Below, piece by piece: positions 1-8,500 of a stretch of 64,000 bases of DNA. A program made the translations under genes and the position numbers. How positions within the stretch are numbered: the first letter of the stretch is position 1; each line of letters begins with the position of its first letter. Source of the DNA: Palsa-601 sp963801185 (GTDB taxonomy: Bacteria; Actinomycetota; Acidimicrobiia; Acidimicrobiales; Bog-793); assembly GCA_963801185.1 (NCBI GenBank), contig CAWDDW010000002.1, positions 124,001-188,000 on the forward strand, given 5' to 3'. Under the pieces are notes generated by a model. It did not search any database. It saw only the letters and a list, made by a program, of their open reading frames with translations, and was not told where the DNA came from.

Positions 1-496
1 GGACGGCGTCGGCTTCGTCGACTCCGGAGATGTAGTACTTCGTGCCGCTGAGACGCCACTCGTCGCCGTCGCGGGTGGCCGTGGTGGCGATGTTGTGCGA
101 GTTGGAGCCGGCGTCGGGCTCGGTGATGGCGAAGGCCATCTTCAGCGCGCCCGCTGCCATCGGGGGCAGCCAGCGGGTCTTCTGCTCCTCGGTGCCGAAC
201 TTGGCGATGAGAGTGGCGCAGATAGCCGGCGAGACGAGTATCAGGAGCAGGGGACAGCCGGCAGCTGCGACCTCCTCGCAGACGATGGCGAGCTCGGCTA
301 TGCCCATCCCACCGCCCCCGTACCGTTCGGGGAGGTGGACGCCGAGGAAGCCCGCGTCGGCGAGGGCATGCCAGAGCTCGTCCTGCTTGCCGCCCTCGGC
401 CGTCTTCTGCTGGAAGTAAGAGTGGCCGAAGCTGCCGGCGATCTTGGCGACGGCCTGCTGAAGCATCTCCTGCTCGGGGGTGGGGCGGAAGTCCAT
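1..496 (-). CDS. Acyl-CoA dehydrogenase, N-terminal part (runs off window)
   Basis: The complement read from an ATG at 494-496 is open to the window edge, about 165 residues. It begins MDFRPTPEQEMLQQAV and contains GFLGVHLPERYGGGGMG and AFAITEPDAGSNSHN, which match the helical N-domain and the start of the beta-domain of FAD-dependent acyl-CoA dehydrogenases. These oxidise acyl-CoA thioesters to enoyl-CoA and pass electrons to ETF. The catalytic glutamate lies in the missing C-terminal part, so substrate class cannot be judged. The gene is divergent from glmU, and the two share a 280-bp spacer that carries a dispersed palindromic repeat. The family is clear; the exact substrate is unknown. 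Confidence 0.88.
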   Translation of the reverse strand, partial: MDFRPTPEQEMLQQAVAKIAGSFGHSYFQQKTAEGGKQDELWHALADAGFLGVHLPERYGGGGMGIAELAIVCEEVAAAGCPLLLILVSPAICATLIAKFGTEEQKTRWLPPMAAGALKMAFAITEPDAGSNSHNIATTATRDGDEWRLSGTKYYISGVDEADAV

Positions 497-587
497 TGGT
501 GGTTGAGGATACGCCCCCGTGCCGCGACGCTCAGCCGTCAGGCACGCTCCTCCGGGTGGCCCGCCGGTTGCCGGACTTGCCCGCTCC

Positions 588-632
588 GGGTGGTTGAGAG
601 TGTTGTCCCGATCGGGCAAGCAACCTCAACCG
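588..632. repeat. Dispersed palindromic element, copy 1
   Basis: The left arm GGTGGTTGAGAG and the right arm CAACCTCAACCGCC flank a small inner stem (TTGTCCCG/CGGGCAA). The same design recurs at 3003, 18635 and 30408, with half copies at 6923 and 58475. A short extra half arm (TGGTGGTTGAGGAT) lies at 496-508, against the start of the acyl-CoA dehydrogenase gene. This copy sits between two divergent genes, so it cannot be a simple terminator for both. It looks like a REP- or MITE-type element. Confidence 0.75.
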
Positions 633-775
633 CCACGCGATGGGACACGCGTCCCGCTCACGGCACCGAGTCGCGCCGCCGACTCGCGCCGCCGGGTCAC
701 CGAGAGCCGCGCGCAGCGCCGCGCGCCCCGCTATGGTCGGATCCGTCAGCCTCGAGGAGATCATGAGGTGGAGCG

Positions 776-1882
776 ATGGAGCTGAGGCAGCACAGGCGAC
801 CGCTCTCCGCTGTCGTCCTCGCAGCCGGCGAGGGCACCCGCATGCGGTCGAGCACCCCTAAGCCGCTGCACCGTTTGTGCGGTCGGCCGATGGTCCTTCA
901 CGTGCTGGACACCCTCGCCGAGCTGACGGTCGATCGTGTGGTCGTGGTTGTCGGGCACGGTGCGAACGAGGTCACGAAGGTCGTCCAAGCCGAGGCGCCG
1001 CGCGGCCTCCATCTCGAGTTCGTCGAGCAACCCGAGCAGCGGGGCACCGGCGATGCGGTAGCCGTGGCTCTCACGGGTTTCCCCGACTCCTACGTTGACC
1101 TGGACGAGGCGGATCTCCTCGTTATCCCTGGGGACACCCCGCTCGTCCGTGCCCTCACCGTCGCAGCGCTGGTGCGACATCACCGGGACGAAGAGGCGGC
1201 CGCGACGGTCCTCACCGCCAACCTCGAGGACCCCTCCGGCTACTCCCGAATCATCCGCGACAAGGACGGCAAGGTGGCCCGCGTAGTTGATGATCAAGAT
1301 TGTTCGCCGAGCGAGCTTGATGTCGATGAGGTGGCGACGCAGATCTACTGCTTCCGTCATGACGTCCTCGCACCGGTGCTGCGCCGGCTCGCCCCCGACC
1401 TGACTACGGGCGAGTACTTCCTCACCTCCACCATCGAGGTTCTCCACGACGCTGGCTACCCGGTCACTTCGGTGGTTGCCTCGGATCCAATCGAAGCCGC
1501 CGGCGTCAACGATCGAGCTCAGCTAGCCGCCGCCGAGGGCGAGTTGCGGGCGCGGATCAACGAGCGGTGGATGCGTCGCGGCGTGACCATGACGGACCCT
1601 GAAGCGACGTACCTCGACGCGACCGTCTGCCTGAGCGCCGACGTGATCTTGTTGCCAGGCGTGATGCTCGAGGGCGCCACCTCGGTCGGCGGGGGCTGCG
1701 TCATAGGGCCGAACACGAGGCTCGTCGACTGCGACGTGGGCAGCGGGGTCCGTGTCGCGAACTCGACGGCTGAACGGGCGGTGATCGGGGACAATGCGGA
1801 GGTCGGAGCGTTCTCGGTGCTCGAGCCGGGAACTCGGTTGGCGCCGGGGGAGCGTGTCGGGCCATTCTTCGGTCGGGGTTGA
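776..1882 (+). CDS. glmU: GlmU-type UDP-GlcNAc pyrophosphorylase, C-terminally truncated
   Basis: N-acetylglucosamine-1-phosphate uridylyltransferase, which supplies UDP-GlcNAc for peptidoglycan. Residues 12-31 hold the nucleotidyltransferase signature LAAGEGTRMR followed by TPKPL, and the Rossmann-like domain runs to about residue 235. A left-handed beta-helix starts near residue 255 but stops at residue 368, just after VGPF. Bifunctional GlmU proteins are usually 450-490 residues and carry their acetyltransferase catalytic residues beyond this point, so that activity is absent here. No continuation was seen in the other frames before prs. The ATG is preceded by GAGGTGG at a normal distance. 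The uridylyltransferase call is firm; a second function is not supported. Confidence 0.85.
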   Translation: MELRQHRRPLSAVVLAAGEGTRMRSSTPKPLHRLCGRPMVLHVLDTLAELTVDRVVVVVGHGANEVTKVVQAEAPRGLHLEFVEQPEQRGTGDAVAVALTGFPDSYVDLDEADLLVIPGDTPLVRALTVAALVRHHRDEEAAATVLTANLEDPSGYSRIIRDKDGKVARVVDDQDCSPSELDVDEVATQIYCFRHDVLAPVLRRLAPDLTTGEYFLTSTIEVLHDAGYPVTSVVASDPIEAAGVNDRAQLAAAEGELRARINERWMRRGVTMTDPEATYLDATVCLSADVILLPGVMLEGATSVGGGCVIGPNTRLVDCDVGSGVRVANSTAERAVIGDNAEVGAFSVLEPGTRLAPGERVGPFFGRG

Positions 1883-1914
1883 GCTGACAAAGGCACGGGA
1901 CGGAGGACTCGGGG

Positions 1915-2886
1915 ATGGAATTAACGCCGAAACGAAGGTTGGAGCTCGTATCGGGCCGCGCCCACCCCGAGCTCGCCGAGGAGATAGCGAAGTGCCTCGG
2001 CGTGACGCTCGGTGAGACGAACCTGAGGGAGTTCGCCGACTCCGAGCTGCACTGCCGCTACGGCAGCTCGATCCGCGGGGTGGACCTCTTCATCGTCCAA
2101 ACGCACGCGGCCCCGGTGAACGACTCGATCATGGAGATGCTGGTGATGCTGGACGCGGCCAAGCGCGCCTCGGCGAAACGCATCACCGCGGTCTGCCCGT
2201 ATTACGGCTACTCACGCCAGGATCGGAAGTCAACCGGCCGGGAGCCGATCACCGCCAAACTCGTCGCCGACTTGCTCTCGGCGGCGGGCGCGGACCGCAT
2301 CGTGAGTGTGGATTTGCACTCTGGGCAGATTCAGGGTTTCTTCGATGGGCCGGTTGACCACCTGACCGCCGCGCCGGTGCTGATCGACTATCTGCAACGC
2401 AATGGAGACAGCGACATGGTCATCGTGTCGCCGGACGCCGGCCGGGTCAAGGTCGCCGAGCGCTTCAGCCAGAAGCTCGGAGCCGACCTGGCGTTTGTGC
2501 ACAAGCGGCGGCCGAGAGGGTCTGCCGATGAGGTCGAGGCGATCGAGGTGGTCGGCAGGGTCGGCGGGCGGCGGTGCGTGATCATCGACGACATGATCGG
2601 GACCGCAGGCACGGTCTGCGTGGCCGCCGAGCGGCTGGTGGAGGAGGGCGCCACGGATGTGTGGGCGATGGCAACGCATGCCATCCTCGCCGGCCCTGCT
2701 CTCGACCGGCTCAAGGCGGCTCCGATCTCGCGGGTGATCGTGACGAACACGCTGCCGGTGCCCGAGGAGCGGCGGATCGACAAGCTCGAGGTCATCTCCG
2801 TCGCTCAGATCATCGCCGACGCGATCGATGCGGTGTTCGAGGACACGTCGGTGTCGGAGATCTTCGGCGGTCAGAATCTGCTCTAG
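1915..2886 (+). CDS. prs: Ribose-phosphate pyrophosphokinase (PRPP synthetase)
   Basis: Makes PRPP from ribose 5-phosphate and ATP for nucleotide, histidine and tryptophan synthesis. The 323-residue length is normal. Visible signatures are VCPYYGYSRQDRK, the DLHSGQIQGFF metal/ATP region and the PRPP loop VIIDDMIGTAGT near residues 221-232. A GGAGG at 1902-1906 lies 8 bases before the ATG and fixes the start. The gene follows glmU by 32 bases, the standard actinobacterial pairing, and is probably cotranscribed with it. Codon 3 is TTA, rare in a genome this GC-rich and relevant to the UAA-anticodon tRNA at 32170. Confidence 0.97.
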   Translation: MELTPKRRLELVSGRAHPELAEEIAKCLGVTLGETNLREFADSELHCRYGSSIRGVDLFIVQTHAAPVNDSIMEMLVMLDAAKRASAKRITAVCPYYGYSRQDRKSTGREPITAKLVADLLSAAGADRIVSVDLHSGQIQGFFDGPVDHLTAAPVLIDYLQRNGDSDMVIVSPDAGRVKVAERFSQKLGADLAFVHKRRPRGSADEVEAIEVVGRVGGRRCVIIDDMIGTAGTVCVAAERLVEEGATDVWAMATHAILAGPALDRLKAAPISRVIVTNTLPVPEERRIDKLEVISVAQIIADAIDAVFEDTSVSEIFGGQNLL

Positions 2887-3002
2887 CGGACCGGTGGGTC
2901 GGGGGTTGCGGTCGGGTACGGGCTCCCGGCTGGGCCGGTCCGGCGGGATTTTGCGCCAGGCTGCCTCTCCTCCGCCGCCGCCTCCTCCTCTTCCTCCTCC
3001 TA

Positions 3003-3046
3003 GTTGGTTGAGACTTTCTGCCCCGACGGGACAACAAACTCAACCA
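3003..3046. repeat. Dispersed palindromic element, copy 2
   Basis: Arms GTTGGTTGAGACTTT and AAACTCAACCAC surround the inner stem CCCCG/CGGG. It sits in the 219-bp gap after prs and directly follows a pyrimidine-rich tract at 2962-3001. Similar C/T-rich tracts precede copies at 18635 and 30408, so the mobile or repeated unit may be longer than the palindrome itself. It could also act as the terminator of the glmU-prs unit. Confidence 0.8.
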
Positions 3047-3105
3047 CGAGGAGGGGTGACGTCGCCCAGCAGCCGGCAGTTACACCCTCTCGTCATGCTT
3101 AACCG

Positions 3106-4419
3106 ATGCCGTCTCCCCTGCCGGGCTCGGGTCCGGTCGCACCTGTTGGCCGTCTGGCTCAAGTCGCGTCGACCCAGCTCGGTTTGGTCACCCGCAAGCA
3201 AGCCGTTCGCGACCTGGGCTGCAGCGACAAGGTCCTAGCGAGCCTCTGTCGATCGGGCCTCATCGAGCGGGTTCGTCGCGGTGTCTACCGATGGCGCACG
3301 ACCCCGCCGTCGTTCGAGCAGGCGGCTCTCGCCGCCTGCCTCGCCACTTCGAATGCCGTTGCGTGCTCGGTCACGGCGATGAGGCTCTACGGGTATGAGG
3401 TCCGCGCGTCTCGTGGACATGCTCGGGACTTGCACGTCGTGGCGCTGTTCGGGCGGGACCAGCCTGCGGAGCGAGGCGTGAGGGTTCATCGGACGAGGGC
3501 TCTGACCTCTCGCGAGCGGCGGCTGAGTCGTGGCGTCCCGGTGACCAGCCCAGTTCGGACCTTGAAGGACGCCGCAGGTCTCGTCAGCCGGCATGAGCTC
3601 GAGGAGTTCGTCGGCCACCTCATCGCAACGAAGGCGGTCACGGCGAAGGAGTTGAACGCGCTCTATGTCGAGCTGGCAACTCGACCTGAGAGAGGCCGCC
3701 GGGGATCGACCAGGCTCCGGCAGTGCCTCGTCTCCGCGGGCGTCGTCCATGCGCCAGACAGCGTGCTCGAGCACCGGGTTCTCCTCCTCTTGCGGGCGGC
3801 CGGCTTGCCGGAACCAGCCACGCAACTCCCGGTCTACGACCGAGACGGTCGATTCGTCGCACGCGTGGACAACGCCTATGTCGAAGCAAAGGTGATCCTG
3901 GAGGTGGACGGATACCGTTGGCACTCGTCGCCCGCAGCTTTCCGGTCCGATCGCCGGAAGGGCAACCAGCTGGAGATGCTGGGATGGACGGTTCTCCGCG
4001 TGACCGCTGCCGAAGTTGGAGAAGGCATGAGGGTGGTGATCGACCAATTGCGATTGGCGCTTGCCGCCGGCGCTCGCCGCGCAGTCGCCGAGCGCAGCTC
4101 CGTCCACAGCTCAGCCAGACGCCGGGTCACCCTGAGGCTGGCTCCGGGACCTTCCGGCGCTCCCCGTATAGCAGCACCGCTCCGATCGCCTAAACTCTCG
4201 GGGCCGCAGGTAAGGCCGCAGGTGAGCCCCCTCTCGACCCCTTTGCAGGAGCGCGTCCCATGGCAGAAATCCAGCTCGTCGCCGAGTCAGGCCGGTCAGA
4301 GGGCAGCCGCGCCAGTCGCCGGCTGCGTCATGACGGCCGCATCCCCGCTGTCGTCTACGGCCACGGGATCGATCCGATCCCGGTCTCCGTCGACGCCCGA
4401 GACCTACGCGTTGCCCTGA
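3106..4419 (+). CDS. AbiEi-like winged-helix protein with C-terminal DUF559 nuclease-fold domain
   Basis: Residues 16-75 (QLGLVTRKQAVRDLGCS, then GLIERVRRGVYRW) match the N-terminal winged-helix found in AbiEi-type antitoxins. Residues about 225-325, including VDNAYVEAKVILEVDGYRWH and LGWTVLRVTAAEV, match DUF559, a Vsr/restriction-fold domain. Standalone fusions of this kind are common in actinobacteria, and their substrate is unknown. There is no adjacent AbiEii toxin. Family proteins end soon after DUF559, but this frame has no stop and runs on about 110 residues, 160 bases into rplY. Either the stop was lost or one extra base near the end shifted the frame; a stop at 4133-4135 is available in the +1 frame. 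The C-terminal tail should not be trusted. Confidence 0.75.
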   Translation: MPSPLPGSGPVAPVGRLAQVASTQLGLVTRKQAVRDLGCSDKVLASLCRSGLIERVRRGVYRWRTTPPSFEQAALAACLATSNAVACSVTAMRLYGYEVRASRGHARDLHVVALFGRDQPAERGVRVHRTRALTSRERRLSRGVPVTSPVRTLKDAAGLVSRHELEEFVGHLIATKAVTAKELNALYVELATRPERGRRGSTRLRQCLVSAGVVHAPDSVLEHRVLLLLRAAGLPEPATQLPVYDRDGRFVARVDNAYVEAKVILEVDGYRWHSSPAAFRSDRRKGNQLEMLGWTVLRVTAAEVGEGMRVVIDQLRLALAAGARRAVAERSSVHSSARRRVTLRLAPGPSGAPRIAAPLRSPKLSGPQVRPQVSPLSTPLQERVPWQKSSSSPSQAGQRAAAPVAGCVMTAASPLSSTATGSIRSRSPSTPETYALP

Positions 4420-4928
4420 ACGGGGAAGCCGGGGCCCGGGCCCTGCTCGAGCTGCACATCGGAGCTACGCAGCACCTGGCCGTCGCTCGGCAGTTACAGC
4501 GACACCCGGTGCGCCAGACGGTCATTCACGTCGACTTCCAGGTCGTCAGTCGTGACGAGATCATCTCTGCAGACGTGCCGATCACGCTCGTCGGCGAGGC
4601 GATGGCTGTCCAGCGCGGCGGCGGCACGGTGGCACAGGAGCTGCAGACGCTGAACGTCAAGGCACGACCCGCGAACTTGCCTCCTCGATTTGATATTGAC
4701 ATCTCTGATCTTGAGATTGGCCACACCATTCGAGTCAGCGACATCGAGCTGCCCGAGGGCGTGGTGAGCGATACCGACCCCGACCAGGCAGTAGTGACGG
4801 GCCAGCCCCCGCAGGCCATTGCTGTTCCCGAAGAGGCCGAGGCGGTCGAGGGTGCCGAAGGTGCAGCAGCCGGCGGTGAAGCGGGCGAGGCGGAGGCTGC
4901 CGGCGGCGAAGGCGCCGGCGACAGCTGA
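4260..4928 (+). CDS. rplY: 50S ribosomal protein L25 (general stress protein Ctc type)
   Basis: Binds 5S rRNA in the large subunit. The 222 residues show the long Ctc form: an N-terminal L25 beta-barrel (SRASRRLRHDGRIPAVVYG, HVDFQVVSRDE) followed by a C-terminal TL5/Ctc domain to about residue 180, then a Glu/Ala/Gly-rich acidic tail. It precedes pth by 29 bases, the usual rplY-pth pairing in bacteria. A TTA codon sits at 4494-4496 (codon 79). The upstream AbiEi-like frame overlaps its first 160 bases out of frame and is probably spurious there. Confidence 0.96.
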   Translation: MAEIQLVAESGRSEGSRASRRLRHDGRIPAVVYGHGIDPIPVSVDARDLRVALNGEAGARALLELHIGATQHLAVARQLQRHPVRQTVIHVDFQVVSRDEIISADVPITLVGEAMAVQRGGGTVAQELQTLNVKARPANLPPRFDIDISDLEIGHTIRVSDIELPEGVVSDTDPDQAVVTGQPPQAIAVPEEAEAVEGAEGAAAGGEAGEAEAAGGEGAGDS

Positions 4929-4957
4929 GGTTCCCGCGCCCCGGCGGCAATCGCAGG

Positions 4958-5551
4958 GTGGAGGGTGTTACCACCGCCGACCTCTTGGCGGTAGGGCTCG
5001 GCAATCCTGGGCCCGAATACGAGGGAAGTCGTCACAACTGCGGCGCAGACGCCGTGCGGCTGGTCGCTGCACGGCACGACGTCCGGTTGAAGGGCGAGAA
5101 GGGAACCCAGGCCGTCACTGCGATTGTGAGGACCGGCGGAAAGACTCTCGCCCTCGCCGTCCCGCTGACCTACATGAACGACTCCGGCGTTGCTGTGCGG
5201 GTCCTTGCGCGCCGCTACGTCGCCGAGGAACCGTCGAAGATCGTGATCGTGCACGACGAGCTCGATCTGGAGCCCGGCGTTGTGAGGGTCAAGTCCGGCG
5301 GCGGCGTTGCCGGGCACAACGGTCTGCGCTCCATCGAGCAGCACCTCCATCACAGGGAATTCCTACGGGTACGGATCGGCGTAGGCAAGCCACCTGGCCG
5401 CACTCAAGGCGTCGATCACGTCCTTCGACGACCGGGCAAAACTGAGCGCGAACTACTTGCCGTCGCCGTCGAGCAAGCTGCGGACGCAGTCGAAACGCTG
5501 CTCGTGGACGGCTTGACGGTCGCGATGAACCGCTTCAATACACGTTCGTGA
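4958..5551 (+). CDS. pth: Peptidyl-tRNA hydrolase
   Basis: Releases tRNA from stalled peptidyl-tRNA. The 197 residues begin at a GTG and reach AVGLGNPGPEYEGSRHNCG, with the catalytic histidine at residue 26, then PLTYMNDSG, VHDELDLEPG and GHNGLRS, all diagnostic motifs in the right order. Pth lies directly after rplY and its stop overlaps the mfd start by 4 bases, suggesting translational coupling of the three genes. Confidence 0.96.
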   Translation: MEGVTTADLLAVGLGNPGPEYEGSRHNCGADAVRLVAARHDVRLKGEKGTQAVTAIVRTGGKTLALAVPLTYMNDSGVAVRVLARRYVAEEPSKIVIVHDELDLEPGVVRVKSGGGVAGHNGLRSIEQHLHHREFLRVRIGVGKPPGRTQGVDHVLRRPGKTERELLAVAVEQAADAVETLLVDGLTVAMNRFNTRS

Positions 5552-8500
5552 CTCTCCAAGCGCTGCCAGGGTTGCTCGCCGCCGAGCCGGGTCTAACTGA
5601 GCTTCTCGGTACCGAGGACAGTGTGGTCGCCGTCGCGGAAGCGGCGCGGCCGGCCGTTCTTGCAGCCGTTGCCGCGCTGGGCAGCGCGGCCGTGGTGCTC
5701 GTCGCCACGCCGACGATGCGGGAAGCCGAGAACCTCTCTCACGATCTGGCCGCATTTGCCGGGCCGGAGTCCGTGGACCTGCTGCCAGCGTGGGAGACCC
5801 TCCCGTTCGAGCGCGTCTCACCAGCGGTCGAGACCATGGGCCGTCGCCTCCGAGCTATGTGGCACCTTCGCCACGCGAGGCGGCCGATGCCAGAGGAGTC
5901 CAACGAGGCTCCCGGACGTGGCTCAGCGGCGCCTCGGCTTCTGGTCGCTCCTGTCAGAGCCCTGCTTCAGCGGCTCGGCCCGCGAGTCGAGGACACTGAG
6001 CCGATTCGCGTGCGTGCAGGGCAGGAGATCGACGCCGATGGGCTCGTCCGGATGCTTGTAGACGCCGGGTACCGGCGGGAGTACCAGGTCGAACACCGGG
6101 GCGAGCTCGCTGTGAGGGGCGGCATAGTCGATGTCTTCCCGTCCACGGCTGACGACGGTGTCCGGATCGACCTGTGGGGCGATGAGGTGGAACGTCTCAC
6201 CCGCTTCGACGTCGGGGATCAACGCTCTGTCGGCGACATCGACCACGTCGAGTTCTTCGGCTGTCGTGAGCTCGTGCTCACTGGCGCTGTTCGGGACCGA
6301 GCCCGAGTTCTCGCGAGGGAAGCACCCTTCGCAAGGGACGTCTTCGACCGCATCGCAGAGGGACTGCTGTTCGACGGAATGGAGTCGTGGCTCCCGTGGC
6401 TGACTGACGAGGAGCGCCTGTTCACCGACCTGCTTTCACCGGACGCGAGAGTTGTTCTCGTCGACCCGAGGCGCCTCCGCGATCGTGCAGCAGAGCTCAT
6501 CGACGAGGAGGAGTCGTTGGCTGATGCGCTCGCGTCGACTTGGACGAGCCCGCACGAGCAACCGGAAAAGGGGGAAGGTCGTGACGGGCGCGACCTCCTC
6601 GTTCCTCGCCTGCATCTGCCCTTCGACCGGTTGCTCTCCCGATCGCCGGCTTGCCTCTCGTCGATCCTGGGGGTTGCGGACTCACCGGACGTGGCGAGCA
6701 TCCCGACCAGTGGCTGGCCGCCGGTCCTCGGCGACCCTGCCAGTTTGGTCAAGCGGCTCGGTGACCTGAGCCGCGCCGGCTACCGGGTGGTGATAGCGGC
6801 GGATGGCATCGGGTCGGCGCGGCGGATCAACGCGGTTCTCGACGAGCACGGGTTGAGTGCCGATCTCGTGGAGCCAGAGCCCGAGCCCGCGGTGGAGCCC
6901 CGGCTCGCGCCAGCCGCGCCGCGTTCTATCCCCGCAACGGACAACAACCTCAACCACCAAGGGGGGGAGAGAGACCTCGGCATCGAGCTTCGTCGCCCCG
7001 GCGTCCACATCACGGTCGCCCAACTCGAGAAGGGCACCGTCTTTCCCAACTCGAAGCTCGCAATCCTCGCCGAGCCGGACATCACGGGAAGGCGCCGGCC
7101 GCACCGCGTCGCTAGGCCGAGGCAGCGAGCCAGCGAGGGCTTCTTCGACGACCTCGCACCGGGCGCATACGTCGTCCACCACGTTCACGGCGTCGCGCGC
7201 TACGGGGGCCTGGTCAAGCGCACCCTCGGTGGCGCCGAACGTGACTACCTGCTCCTCGAGTACCGCGGCGGCGACAAGCTCTACGTCCCCTCCGACCAGA
7301 TTGACGCGATCACTCCGTACTCCGGCGGCGATCATCCCTCCCTCAACCGCCTCGGCGGCTCGGACTGGCAGAAGCAGAAGGCCCGGGTCCGGGCAGCGAC
7401 TCGGGAGATTGCGCGGGAGCTCGTCCAGCTCTACCAGCGCCGGGCGACGATAGAGGGCCACGCGTTCGCTGCCGACACTCCCTGGCAAGCCGAGATGGAG
7501 CAATCCTTCCCCTACCCGGAGACGACCGACCAACTGAAGGCGATCGCCGATGTCAAGGCTGACATGGAGCTGCCGATCCCCATGGATCGTCTCGTCTGCG
7601 GAGACGTCGGCTTCGGCAAGACGGAAGTGGCGCTCCGTGCCGTGTTCAAGGCGGTGCAGGACGGCTACCAGGCGGCCGTACTCGTCCCAACCACCCTGCT
7701 GGCGAGCCAGCACCTCCAGACTTTCGCTGACCGGTACGCCCCCTACCCGATCCGCGTCGAGATGCTCTCGCGGTTCCTGACAGCTGCCGAGGCCCGCTCG
7801 GTCGTCGTGGGCCTGGCCGACGGGTCCGTCGACGTCGTGATCGGCACTCACCGTCTGCTCGCGGCGGACGTCCATTTCAAGAAGCTCGGCCTCCTCGTCA
7901 TAGACGAGGAGCAGCGCTTCGGTGTCTCCCACAAAGAGGCCATCAAGATGCTCACGGCCGGTGTCGACGTCGTCACGTTGACCGCAAGCCCGATCCCGCG
8001 GACGCTCAAGCTCAGCCTCACCGGCATCAGGGACCTGTCGCTCATCAACACTCCGCCCTCGGAGCGCCAGCCGATCCTCACCTATGTGGGGGAGTACGAC
8101 GAGCGGGCCGTCGCCGAGGCGATCCGGCGCGAGTTGCTCCGCGAAGGCCAGGTGTTCTTCGTCCACAACCGGATCCAGGACATCGAGCCGACGACGAGGC
8201 ACCTCCAAGCCCTCGTCCCCGACGCACGGATCGCCATCGCGCATGGGCAGATGGACGAGGGCTCTCTCGAGCAGGTGGTCCTCGAATTCTGGGAGGGCCA
8301 CTACGACGTGCTCGTCTGCACGACGATCATCGAGTCGGGCATCGACATGCCGACGGTCAACACCATGGTCGTCGACCGTGCCGACATGCTCGGCCTCGGG
8401 CAGCTCCACCAGCTGCGGGGCCGAGTTGGACGAGGCGACCGCCGGGCGTACGCCTATCTGCTCTTCCCGCCGGACCGAGTGCTGTCAGAGCAGGCATACG

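Noticed and set aside
6682..8409. A 575-codon minus-strand frame inside mfd
   Set aside because: Antisense shadow of the conserved helicase domain.
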